Made by a program: the position numbers and the translations under genes | Assembly: GCA_028686345.1 (NCBI GenBank) | Contig: JAQUCE010000040.1 | Coordinates: forward strand, 1-41,214 | Reading direction: 5' to 3' | DNA: 41,214 nt | Source: Kiritimatiellia bacterium | GTDB taxonomy: Bacteria; Verrucomicrobiota; Kiritimatiellia; RFP12; UBA1067 | Shown: positions 1 through 8,360 of the stretch, piece after piece | Layout: each line of letters opens with the position of its first letter | Position numbering within the stretch: position 1 is the first letter of the stretch | The notes under the pieces: model-generated | The model's database searches: none | What the model was told of the DNA's origin: nothing | The model's input: only the letters and a program-made list of their open reading frames with translations

Positions 1-111
1 TTCAATTGTGACGATCAATTCAACGCGATCACCATTGGTTTGAAGTTCATCTTTGGTATATACAAATGACTTGAGCGGATGACAATGATTTAGTAAAGTT
101 TGAATTCGCAT
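1..111 (-). CDS. ISL3-family transposase, N-terminal fragment (runs off left edge)
   Basis: Reading the minus strand from the ATG at 111 gives 37 codons open to the window edge, beginning MRIQTLLNHCHPLKSFVY and continuing with an acidic, Ile/Val-rich strand. This resembles the start of ISL3-family transposases (M-R-x-Q-T-[IL]-L-N-x2 ... K-S-F-V-Y, before the N-terminal zinc-binding region). Only the N-terminus is visible, so neither the catalytic DDE core nor the far end of the element can be assessed. A TATAAT-like box on the same strand at 160-165 could serve as its promoter. The call rests on a short match and is moderate; it could be a remnant rather than an intact element. Confidence 0.55.
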   Translation of the reverse strand, partial: MRIQTLLNHCHPLKSFVYTKDELQTNGDRVELIVTIE

Positions 112-181
112 CGGGTATCTTTCTCTATAATGTGGTTTTGATATGCAACATAATAGCGGATTATACCAGATGTTTTAAGCG

Positions 182-1111
182 TTATTTACCCACAGATTTG
201 GCGGAAGACCTGTTTTTTTTGCGCCAGGCGGTAGGTGTTATGCCGAATGCGCGCTTGAAATGACTCGAAAAATGCTGTGAAGCGCAGAACCCGAGATCAA
301 AGGCAATTCTGGTTATTCCAAAGTCTGTAGTCGTCAAAAGATTTTTCGCTTTCTCCATGCGGCAGGCGAGTTGGAATTGACAGGGAGGTAGACCGGTTAT
401 CTGTTTGAACTGGCTGATTAAAAGCGATGGGGAGAGACGCGCCTCTCTGGCAAGCTCGTCGATACTAACTGTTTCTTCCGGATTCTTTTTTATAGATTCC
501 ACGAGTTGTTCGATCAACAGGGGGCGGGTGATCGGGCTTTTGTTCGTGGAGACATTGATGACCTCCATCAGAATTGAGGTGCACATGTTGGTCAGCCCTA
601 CTGTCCGCCAGACTCCTTGTTTCTGTTCTTGGTATTTTAACAGCTCTCTGAAGGCATGTTTAACTGCGTCGGTTTTGGCTATTATGTGGCATGGAAGCTG
701 GTTCAGACGATTCCATATGTCGCTGGCCTCATCAAATGTCAGGCGCAGGAAAGGTTTGTTGTTGGACGGAGTGCGAATCAGCATCCAGTAAATTATAGTG
801 CTTTTGGGATGGGTCGTCAGGCAGTGGAGGTCCTCCGCTTTGTTGATATAAAGGTCGCCCGGCATGATTCGGTGCTCCTGCCCGTTGTTCAGCAGGGTGA
901 GTGCTCCGCGCAGGCAGAGTCCAATCTCCAGACAATCCTTATGGCGATGCGCCTCCACGGATGCGATGGCGCGTCCGTAGCGACTGAAACCGAGCGCCGG
1001 CACCTCGGGCAAACCTGCTTCCGCAAGATCAAAGACACCTTGTTCAGGAGTGCATCGGTAGGTAACTGCTAAATCCCGCTTATGATCCACACACTGTGTA
1101 ACTTTACTCAT
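182..1111 (-). CDS. AraC-family transcriptional regulator with cupin-type sensor domain
   Basis: This 309-residue protein has the usual two-part AraC layout. Residues about 45-120 form a cupin-like sensor (EAHRHKDCLEIGLCLRGALT, then a PGDLYI turn). Residues about 205-300 carry two helix-turn-helices, with SIDELAREARLSPSLLISQF, a GLPPCQFQL linker and the family signature ending in ITRIAFDLGFCASQHFSSHFKRAFGITP. Such proteins usually sense a sugar or sugar derivative and switch on uptake or degradation genes. It is transcribed divergently from the sialidase/YhcH pair, and the 34-bp inverted repeat at 1155-1188 lies between the two starts, 44 bp upstream of its ATG. That position makes it the best local candidate to control this operon and the other genes that carry the same element. 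The ligand is unknown. Confidence 0.9.
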   Translation of the reverse strand: MSKVTQCVDHKRDLAVTYRCTPEQGVFDLAEAGLPEVPALGFSRYGRAIASVEAHRHKDCLEIGLCLRGALTLLNNGQEHRIMPGDLYINKAEDLHCLTTHPKSTIIYWMLIRTPSNNKPFLRLTFDEASDIWNRLNQLPCHIIAKTDAVKHAFRELLKYQEQKQGVWRTVGLTNMCTSILMEVINVSTNKSPITRPLLIEQLVESIKKNPEETVSIDELAREARLSPSLLISQFKQITGLPPCQFQLACRMEKAKNLLTTTDFGITRIAFDLGFCASQHFSSHFKRAFGITPTAWRKKNRSSAKSVGK

Positions 1112-1154
1112 ACGAAGAAGTGTATGGATTATATTGAAATTTGTAAAGCCGGAA

Positions 1155-1188
1155 ATACAATGAAATTACATTTCTTTTTTCATTGTAT
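1155..1188. promoter_or_regulatory. 34-bp inverted-repeat element, copy 1 (candidate operator)
   Basis: The arms ATACAATGAAA (1155-1165) and TTTCATTGTAT (1178-1188) are perfect 11-bp inverted repeats around a 12-bp spacer. The whole 34 bp recurs with one mismatch at 3410-3443 and in diverged form at 10847-10880, each time upstream of a secreted-protein gene. It is AT-rich and has no terminator features. A shared regulator site is the simplest reading. This copy lies between the divergent AraC gene and the sialidase gene. Confidence 0.7.
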
Positions 1189-1214
1189 GATGTGCACAGA
1201 GTTCATGTTAATAT

Positions 1215-1243
1215 AAATTACCAAATTACCAAATTAACAAATT
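1215..1243. repeat. short AT-rich tandem repeat (AAATTACC-like, about 3.5 copies)
   Basis: Eight-base units AAATTACC, AAATTACC, AAATTAAC and AAATT follow each other in the leader of the sialidase gene. They may affect promoter spacing or leader structure. No direct evidence of function is visible. Confidence 0.5.
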
Positions 1244-1338
1244 GAGAAAGTCGTGTCCCGTAGTCGCTTAGGTATTTAGGCTGTAGGCTGTTAGGTGAAA
1301 TGCGCTCGGTGTTCATGATTCAACAAAAAAAGGGGTAT

Positions 1339-2565
1339 ATGATGAACAATAAAAAACGTTTTGAACAGATATGGACATGTCGGGATCTGGTAAAGATCGC
1401 ATGGGTGGTTTTCATAGCTTGCGCAGTGATGCCGGTGTCGGGGCAAGAGGCTGCGCAAGAGATGCACGGTGCCCCAGCGCAACAAGCGCGGTCCGAGATT
1501 ATATGGACGAAGGCTATTTGCAAGCAGCCGGGAAGATATATTGGCTGGCCGACCGTGTGTGTGCGCAAAGATGGTGAGATATTAGCGGTGTTCTCTGGTG
1601 ACCGCGATGAGCATGTCTGTCCATTTGGCAAGGTTCAGATGATCAGAAGCAAGGATCAGGGGGCAACCTGGACACCAGCGGTCAATATCTGTAACACACC
1701 TTTGGATGACCGTGATGCGGGCATTGTTGAGCTGGCCAACGGAGATTTGGTCGTCTCATGGTTCACCTCGATGGCTTACATCTCAAGTATCCGTGACCGG
1801 ACCAAGCTTAAACCGGATTCACCCCGTTTTTACTGGTGGCTGCATGATGAGAAAATTACGGCTGAGGCGAAAAAAACCGAGTTTGGATATTTCACGGTCC
1901 GGTCATCAGATGGCGGCAAGACCTGGGAACCTAAGGTGCGCTCTCCAGGCACGGCCCCGCACGGACCGATTGTCCTGAAAGATGGTCGCTTGCTCTATGT
2001 CGGCATTACCTATTACAAACATTTCGGGATATACAGCGGGGAGCGTGGCGAGATTTCGGTGGCGGAGTCGCGCGATCAGGGCCGCTCCTGGCAGCGCATT
2101 GGCGCGATCAGCTTGCCGGAGGGCGAGAAGATCGGACTTTTTCATGAACCCCACGCGGTTGAGACAGCGGATGGACGCATTGTGGCGCAGATTCGCTATC
2201 ACGGCAAGGGCGGAAAAATTTGGCAATCCGCAAGCAGCGATGGTGGTAAAACATGGGATGTGGCCAAAATGACAGAGTTGGCAGGTCTTCCGCCGCATCT
2301 GATCCGTCTGCGTAGCGGTAAACTGGTCTCTGTTTATGGTCGGCGCTTTGATGCCTTTGGAAATTACGCCTGCATCAGCGATGACCACGGACGCACGTGG
2401 GATGTGGCCAACGAGATCAAGCTGGCCGGTCATTTCAATGGTGACCTCGGCTATCCAGCCTCAACAGAGCTGCCGGATGGCAGTATCCTGACGGTTTATT
2501 ATCAGGCCGAGAACCAGGGCGAAAAAACCTGCCTGATGGCCACGAAATGGCAGGTTAAGAAATGA
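1339..2565 (+). CDS. secreted sialidase-like Asp-box (BNR) beta-propeller protein
   Basis: The product is 408 residues from the ATG at 1339, chosen because AGGGG lies at 1331-1335; an earlier in-frame ATG at 1300 lacks such a site. An N-terminal hydrophobic stretch (VKIAWVVFIACAVMPVSG) followed by Gln looks like a signal peptide. At least five Asp-box motifs (S-x-D-x-G-x-[ST]-W) are visible: RSKDQGATW, RSSDGGKTW, ESRDQGRSW, SSDGGKTW and SDDHGRTW, typical of six-bladed sialidase folds. Family members release terminal sialic acid or related residues from glycans, but Asp boxes also occur in other propellers, so the substrate is not proven. The stop codon overlaps the next start by 4 bp (ATGA). 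The gene probably belongs to the 34-bp inverted-repeat regulon. Confidence 0.82.
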   Translation: MMNNKKRFEQIWTCRDLVKIAWVVFIACAVMPVSGQEAAQEMHGAPAQQARSEIIWTKAICKQPGRYIGWPTVCVRKDGEILAVFSGDRDEHVCPFGKVQMIRSKDQGATWTPAVNICNTPLDDRDAGIVELANGDLVVSWFTSMAYISSIRDRTKLKPDSPRFYWWLHDEKITAEAKKTEFGYFTVRSSDGGKTWEPKVRSPGTAPHGPIVLKDGRLLYVGITYYKHFGIYSGERGEISVAESRDQGRSWQRIGAISLPEGEKIGLFHEPHAVETADGRIVAQIRYHGKGGKIWQSASSDGGKTWDVAKMTELAGLPPHLIRLRSGKLVSVYGRRFDAFGNYACISDDHGRTWDVANEIKLAGHFNGDLGYPASTELPDGSILTVYYQAENQGEKTCLMATKWQVKK

Positions 2566-3038
2566 TCTACGACACATGCACTAACTGGCCGCTCTATGCC
2601 GGCAAAAACCAAGCGGTCTGGCAGGAGGTTTTCACCTTTATAGAGTCCGTTGATGCCGCGACACCGCTGGGCAAGCATATTTTGCAGGGCGATAAACTCT
2701 TCGCGCAGGTGCAGGAGTATGACACGGTTCCACTGGTGAGTGCCGCGATGGAGATGCACCATCGTTATCTGGATATTCACGTCATTTTGAATGGCCACGA
2801 AAAGTTGTATCAATCGCCGCAGAATTCGCTGGAGCTGATCAAAGACTATCGTCCGGCCAGTGATGATCTCATTTACACCTTCAACCCCATGTGCGCAAAC
2901 GCGATCACAATTCAACCCGGCCAGTTTATTCTCTTCTTTCCAATGGACTGCCATATGCCACGGGTTATGGCCTCTGACGCGCCGGAGAGAGTCAAGAAGG
3001 TAGTGATCAAGATCGATGCGGAGTGGCTGGATAAGTAG
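2562..3038 (+). CDS. YhcH/YjgK/YiaL family protein (NanQ-type sugar anomerase candidate)
   Basis: This 158-residue cytoplasmic protein matches the YhcH/YjgK/YiaL (EbgC-type cupin) family in length and motifs: MEMHHRYLDIHVILNGHE near residue 65, and PGQFILFFPMDCHMPRVM near 125, which supply the conserved His/Glu metal-site residues. The E. coli member YhcH (NanQ) works in sialic acid catabolism as an anomerase. Its start overlaps the sialidase stop by 4 bp (ATGA), so the two are translationally coupled. That pairing supports release of a sialic-acid-like sugar outside the cell and processing inside. No lyase (nanA), kinase, epimerase or transporter gene is in the window. The TAG stop gives the normal family length, which shows that TAG is a genuine terminator here. 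Confidence 0.85.
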   Translation: MIYDTCTNWPLYAGKNQAVWQEVFTFIESVDAATPLGKHILQGDKLFAQVQEYDTVPLVSAAMEMHHRYLDIHVILNGHEKLYQSPQNSLELIKDYRPASDDLIYTFNPMCANAITIQPGQFILFFPMDCHMPRVMASDAPERVKKVVIKIDAEWLDK

Positions 3039-3409
3039 TTTGGTTTGCGCAGAGCGCGGAGGGAGGCTACGCCTCAAATTGTAGAATGTGGCAAGTGGCT
3101 TTCTCGCCAATAGTAGGATGTGGGATGTAACTTCCGTCCACCGGGTATCCGTCGTCGTTTTCTGCTATGCCGGGACACGCAGGCGGACATACTTTAAGCA
3201 ACACATGCCCGCTATGCGGTGGATGATTGCGTACAAGGCACACTGGAGGTTGGCTGCGCCTCCCGGCGGGGTCACGGCCCCCGCCCTACAGAGGGGTAAG
3301 GTTCTCAACTGTAGCTGAGGTCCTTGACCTCGGACCGGACGGGCGTTGCGGCCAGCATAGGTACAGCGGGCGCTATGAGCCCGCTGATGCGAACTGAGAT
3401 CAGCAGGCA
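3039..3409. other. non-coding spacer rich in palindromes
   Basis: No convincing gene lies in this spacer. It holds several GC-rich hairpins: GGCGGGG/CCCCGCC at 3265-3285, CAGCGGGC/GCCCGCTG at 3364-3386, and small ones around GAGGC-tac-GCCTC near 3064. None has a following T-run, so none is a clear intrinsic terminator. Part of the spacer (3140-3230) resembles a second spacer at 39462-39559. Confidence 0.6.
3140..3230. repeat. dispersed intergenic repeat, copy A (partner at 39462-39559)
   Basis: This stretch shares an ordered series of blocks with 39462-39559: ACCGG-TA, then GGACATACTT, GCAA, CCGC, and GGTGGAT-ATTGC. The spacers between blocks vary. The match spans about 90 bases and joins the two halves of the window. 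Confidence 0.5.
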
Positions 3410-3486
3410 ATACAATGAAATCACATTTCTTTTTTCATTGTATGATGAGAATAGACACCGTGTTATAGTAACTATACGAATGAGGT
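3410..3486. promoter_or_regulatory. 34-bp inverted-repeat element, copy 2, plus conserved downstream block
   Basis: Positions 3410-3443 repeat copy 1 with one mismatch, keeping both perfect 11-bp arms (3410-3420 and 3433-3443). The next 43 bases (3444-3486) match 10881-10923 at 35 positions, including CGTGTTA-AGTAACT and GAATGAGGT. The element sits about 65 bp upstream of the large repeat-protein start. The downstream block probably holds the core promoter, though a clear -35/-10 pair common to both copies is not obvious. Confidence 0.7.
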
Positions 3487-3550
3487 CAGTAGTACACCAT
3501 AGGGACGCTGCTGAGTTAGTGTGTAAGTTGTAAAAGAAAAAAGGCTAAAC

Positions 3551-6500
3551 ATGAAAAAGACAATATGCTTTATCTTTTTGGCAGAAGTGTTGACCGTATC
3601 ATCTCTCCCGGCGGCCACGCGTACGTGGTTGAGCAACGTGGGCGGATTGTGGACTAGCAATGCGAATTGGTCAGACAGCACCCAGCCGGGTGCCAATGAC
3701 ATTGCCGATTTGTCGGCCGCGACAGGCACAATTGACCTGACAGCGGATGTGACCGTCGGGGAGATTCTCTATAACCCTACCCCTGTTAGCGGTAGGACTA
3801 ATACGCTGACGATTCTCTCTGATACAGCTGCGCCTTCGTCACGGACAATCACGCTGACAACGACTGCGACGCGCCATGTGCAGGTTGGCGAGGGGGCGGA
3901 GCTGCAATTGGATACCGATTTCAAGCCGACCGGTATGCTGCGCAAAGACGGGTACGGCACGCTGGTACTCAAACGCAGGCTGCCTGGAACGGTGCGTACT
4001 GACTTCCAGATTGAGCAGGGGCGCGTAGTCAACGAGGGCGCGATCAGCTTGTATGCGTCGCGTATGTTCCTGGGAACAGTTGAGCCTGATGCTGGCGACG
4101 CACCGGAGTTCGTGATGCGGGAGGGCTCTTCCTATGTCTCGACCCTTTCGACTCAGGGTTCGGACCTTCTCTGGGGCGGCAATCGTTTGTTGGGGAGCGG
4201 CGCTGGTTCGCGGGCGGTGGTCACGCACGAAGGCGGCACGCTGGACCTGTCGATCAATGCTTCAGGCGGTATCTTTTTGAACGCCTATGCGGCTGGCGGA
4301 TCGTGTGAGTACAACCTTAATGGTGGCGAGGTCAATTTGAGCGGCAAGGGAGTGTGGGTTGCATTCGACGGCACAGGATCGATCAATCAAGCGGGAGGCA
4401 AGCTGAAGGCTGGTTATCTGAACTTCTCACAAGCTTCCACGGGAAGCGGCACCTACAATCTCACGGGCGGTGAGTTGTGGCTGGGTGGTATCGCCAAAAA
4501 CGGGTCTGGCACGGCAACCTTCAACATCGGTGGCGTATGCATTTATCCGCTGGGCAGCGGATTCAATGTTTATGGCAACACCCATCCTAAATTTACGGGC
4601 ATTAACGGCCCGACGCGCTTCTGTGCCACGGGAAGTGAATTTACGAGTTATTTGAGCGGAGTGTCTGGACCGGGCGGGTTTATAAAAGAAGGGCCTGATA
4701 CGCTGGTGGTGAGTGGCAATGCACATTCGTTCAGCGGGCCGGTGATTATCAGTAACGGCACGTTGAATGTCAGTCAGGCTATGAATGGCGGCAATGCGGT
4801 ATTGGTTGCGGGTGGCAGCATGAATCTTGGTGCCGGGGTCACCGTCACATACAGCTCGCTGATGGTTACAGGCGGTGTCTTTCAGGTGGCAGCGGGCAGT
4901 AAAGTGAACCTTCCCGGAACTCTGCCTTTGCTGCAGGTAGCGGGAACGGGGAGCGTCAAGCTGCTTGACGGCGCATCATTGCCGGGCGTGACCGGACTTT
5001 CGGTTATGGAGTCGGGTGGCATTGACCTGAGTGCGGGCGGTACAGCATCGGTTTATCGGCTGCTGCTTGACGGCGTGGAACAAGTACCCGGCTTTTATAC
5101 TTCAGCAAATTGCACGGCGATCACTGGTGGTGGCACGCTGGCGGTAAATAGCGGCGGCTGGACAGGCGCAGGCGGAGATATGCTCTGGAGCACAGGTACG
5201 AACTGGGTGCAGGGAGCAACACCTGCCGGTTATTTTTCCACGACCGATTTGTCCGGTGTGGTTTCGAATGATGCACCGCTCGCCACAGTGGTCTTCGACC
5301 CCGCTGCGGTCACCAATAATTTTCTGGTGTTGAATGCCGGTGTCAACGGTGCGGTGGTCAGCAATGCCTGCCCGGCAGGTGTCACCAATACGATTTATAT
5401 GCAGTCGGCAGGTGTGATCTATGTGGGCGCAGGCGAAACGCTGGTTCTGGATCATGACATATGTCTGATGGGTAATCTGTACAAGCGGGGGAGAGGGAAC
5501 CTTGTCACTACGCCGTAAGACCTTTGCGCTGTCTTCACTCGTGACTGCGTCCTCGACGATCACTCTGATTGTCGAAGGGGGGACCGTTATATCAGGAGGT
5601 GCTATAACGAACGTGCTGGTGATGGTCGGCAAGCCGGAGCGGAGTGAACCGAATGCCACACCTGAGTTTATCTTAGAGGATACGCCGGAGGCATCCATTG
5701 GCGGCACCAGTTTTGTTTCAGCTCTGAGCTATCTGACCACGTCAAAAAATCCTGGTAACGGAGTCTTTACGCAGAGTGGTGGGACCGTGACACCGGAGAT
5801 CAGCTGGCAGACGAAATCGCAGATCGGGTTTTCGACAGCTGTCGCATCGTGGGGGGCCACCGGCACCTATAATCTGGTGGGCGGAACGCTACGGGTGGCG
5901 AGTCAGCTGGTATTGGCTGCGAATGCCGGCGTCGGAGTATTCAATCAGTCGGGCGGTGTGGCGGATATTGACAAGCTTGTTTTGCGGACTGGACGGGTCT
6001 CCCTGATCGGCGGGCTGTTCACGCTTAATGAGATTGATAACACCGCGGCGGCTTCCTGCTCATTCAGCATGGGTGGCGGTCGTCTGGAACCTAAGACGAC
6101 AACACCGGTCACAGTGGGGAGTGCTGTCAAATTCACCGGTGAGAACGGCGATATGACCTTTGCGCCGGAGACGGGCCGGGCGGTCACGCTGAGCGGTGCG
6201 CTTTCAGGTGAGGGCGGCTTTATCAAGGTTGGCGATGGCACTCTGACGCTGTCGGGCGCGGGATCTTTTGCGGGGCCTGTGGTTGTAAGCAACGGAACTT
6301 TGGCAGTCAGTGGTTCGATGATTGGAACCAATGACGTGACGTTGCTGGATGGCACGATCAATGTTTCCGGTAGCAGCACTATAAAATGGGGGGTGCTGGG
6401 TATTACCAACGGCACTGTCAATCTGGCCTCAGATGTAGTTGTCAGTGCCGAGCGTTTCTTCATTGAAGGCACGGAGTGGGGCGCAGGGGTGTATGCCTCC

Positions 6501-8033
6501 ACAAATTGTTCAGCGCTCACGGGTGACGGCCTGTTGATTGTCGGTGCGGAACCGGGTGCATGGATCAATGGCGGGGCTGACGACAATTGGAGCACGACCG
6601 GGAACTGGGTGGCAGGTCTCATTCCGAACAGTGCCTGGTCTGCGGATCTGTCGGCCGCTGTCTCCAATGCGGCACCGCTGCGCACATTGATTCTGGATAT
6701 GGGTGCAATCACCAACAAGCAGGTGGTGCTCGCATCAGGAGTTGACGGCGCAGTGTTGACCAATACCTGCCCTGCTGGTGTGACCAATACCCTCTATCTG
6801 AGCGCGGGTGGTGTTATTGAGGTGGGTGAAGGCGAGACGCTGGTGATGGACCACGATCTTTGTCTGATGGGCGGCGTTCACAAGCGTGGTTTGGGTACGC
6901 TTATCTTGCGCCGCACAACAACTTTACTGAATCCAGGTTCTGTGATCTACCTCTATGTGGATGCAGGAAACGTGATCAACGAGGGGCCGATGCGCGATGT
7001 GCTGATCTCGGTCGGCAAGCTTTCCAATACTGATGTCGGGCCGACTCCCGAGTTTATTCTGGCCGATACGGCTGAAGCCTCTGTGAGCGGCAACAGTTTT
7101 ATTACAGCGATCAATGCCTCTGCCATGGCTCCGGGTCCAGGGCTCTTTACTCAGAACGGTGGTACGGTTACCCCGGGTATCAATTGGGGTAATCAGCTTG
7201 TTCTCGGGCACACGGCGGCATTGACCGACATTCAGGGAACCGGCACCTACAATCTGGTCAACGGGACGTTGACTGTGGCGAACTCTCTGTATTTCGGACG
7301 GAACAGCGGCTCTGCGGATGGGCATTATGGAATCTTCAAACAGTCCGGGGGAACGGCGGATATCGGGTCATTTAACGGTGTCTGGGGTGAGATCCATTTG
7401 AACGGGGGGTTGTTCAAAGTGAATTCAATGAATACTGCGGCTGGAACTGGCGTTTTAATCAGCCTGGGCGGTGGTCGTCTTGAACCTAAAAGTGGGACAT
7501 GGGTTAACATTGAGAGCCCGACCGTTTTCACTGGGATAAACGGCGATATGACCTTTGCTCCGGAGGCGGGACGTACAGTCCGGTTGTCGGGAACATCGTC
7601 CGGCCCGGGCGGATTCGTCAAGGAGGGTGCCGGTACTTTGATGCTTAATAGCACCCATGCGTTTGAGGGGGATGCGCAGATCAATGCCGGTATCTGCATG
7701 CTGACAACCGAAGGTAGTGTGACAACATGCACGAATGTTTTGATCAGTGCGGACGCGGCCTTGACGCTCGAGCGTAGTGGTGCGGCTCTCAACTCAAATC
7801 TGTGGCTTAGGGTTGCCTCGGATGGCAGGGTTAACCTGGATTTCGAAGGCGAGGTCGATGTCGGACATCTGGTGCTTAACGGCAGTGAGCGTCCGGGACG
7901 CGGGAAGCGCTACGGTTCATCGTCATGCAGCTCAGAGCTGGATTATATTAACGATGATCTCTTTAGCGGCACCGGAGTGTTGAAGGTCGTCGGACCAAGG
8001 GGTCCTGACGGGACGATGATTATATTGAGGTAA
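3551..8033 (+). CDS. giant secreted protein with autotransporter-type beta-strand repeats, one frameshift
   Basis: Reading 3551-5518 and 5502-8033 together restores a protein of about 1,493 residues. It starts with a signal peptide (MKKTICFIFLAEVLTVSSLPAA). Three homologous units of roughly 480 residues begin with a W-S/T-x-N-W segment (WLSNVGGLWTSNANW, WTGAGGDMLWSTGTNW, WINGGADDNWSTTGNW). Each contains an autotransporter-associated strand repeat of the type GGFIKEGPDTLVVSG...F-GP-VISNGTL. The frame breaks at the G-run 5487-5491. Removing one G continues KRG-G-TLSLRRK, which matches KRGLGTLILRR in the next unit. The protein ends GPDGTMIILR, a tail shared with two other secreted proteins here. 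No beta-barrel translocator is seen. It is likely a surface or matrix protein. The break may be an assembly indel or real decay. Confidence 0.8.
5487..5491 (+). other. frameshift site: one extra G in a G5 run
   Basis: The upstream frame stops at 5516-5518 just after this run, while deletion of a single G opens the downstream frame into sequence that aligns with the homologous repeat unit. The restored reading frame length (4,483 bases minus one) is divisible by three. Confidence 0.85.
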
Positions 8034-8036
8034 GTG

Positions 8037-8141
8037 CTCCGGCATACGGACGAGGGGCACTCCGGCATACGGACGGTGCGCACGAGGTCGCTTCGGCATA
8101 CGGACGATGCGCACGAGCTTTTTCTCCCCGCAGTAGCGGGG
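8037..8141. repeat. short tandem repeats (CTCCGGCATACGGACG) and hairpin after the large gene
   Basis: Three near-identical 16-base units occur at 8037-8052, 8060-8075 and 8091-8106, partly followed by a GTGCGCACGAG-like segment. A perfect hairpin, CCCCGC-agta-GCGGGG, follows at 8126-8141. It may end transcription of the large repeat-protein gene, but no T-run follows. The reading frame that crosses this region is low-complexity and Arg/His-rich, so it is not treated as coding. Confidence 0.55.
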
Positions 8142-8242
8142 CCGCCGGAATGCCGGCTGAAAAATCAAAGTGCGCCCTGCCCGTATGCACTTCGCTTTTT
8201 ATGGGGTGGGAGATTGGACATGCGAGAGAGGATAATTCTCTC

Positions 8243-8279
8243 AATCGTCCACCGACATCATCGCACAGCATCGTCAACC
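8243..8279. repeat. REP-like 37-bp element, copy 1
   Basis: The core CATCGCACAGCATCGTCAAC lies in a 37-base segment that recurs at 10595-10631 and 18719-18755 with only a few changes. All copies are intergenic. At 18680-18756 the segment forms the right half of a large palindrome. Confidence 0.65.
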
Positions 8280-8360
8280 AAAGCGGTTCAACATGTCACG
8301 TCGCAGCATTGGCGTAGACGGAAGGGATGCTGGAGATTGAAAATTACAGAAAGAGTTAAA

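Noticed and set aside
3265..3386. Intrinsic terminators after the YhcH gene
   Set aside because: The hairpins are strong but none is followed by a T-run, and they lie more than 200 bases after the stop codon.
8034..8360. In-frame N-terminal extension of the glycoside hydrolase
   Set aside because: The extension is made of CTCCGGCATACGGACG repeats and the REP-like element; a signal-like segment starts at 8361.
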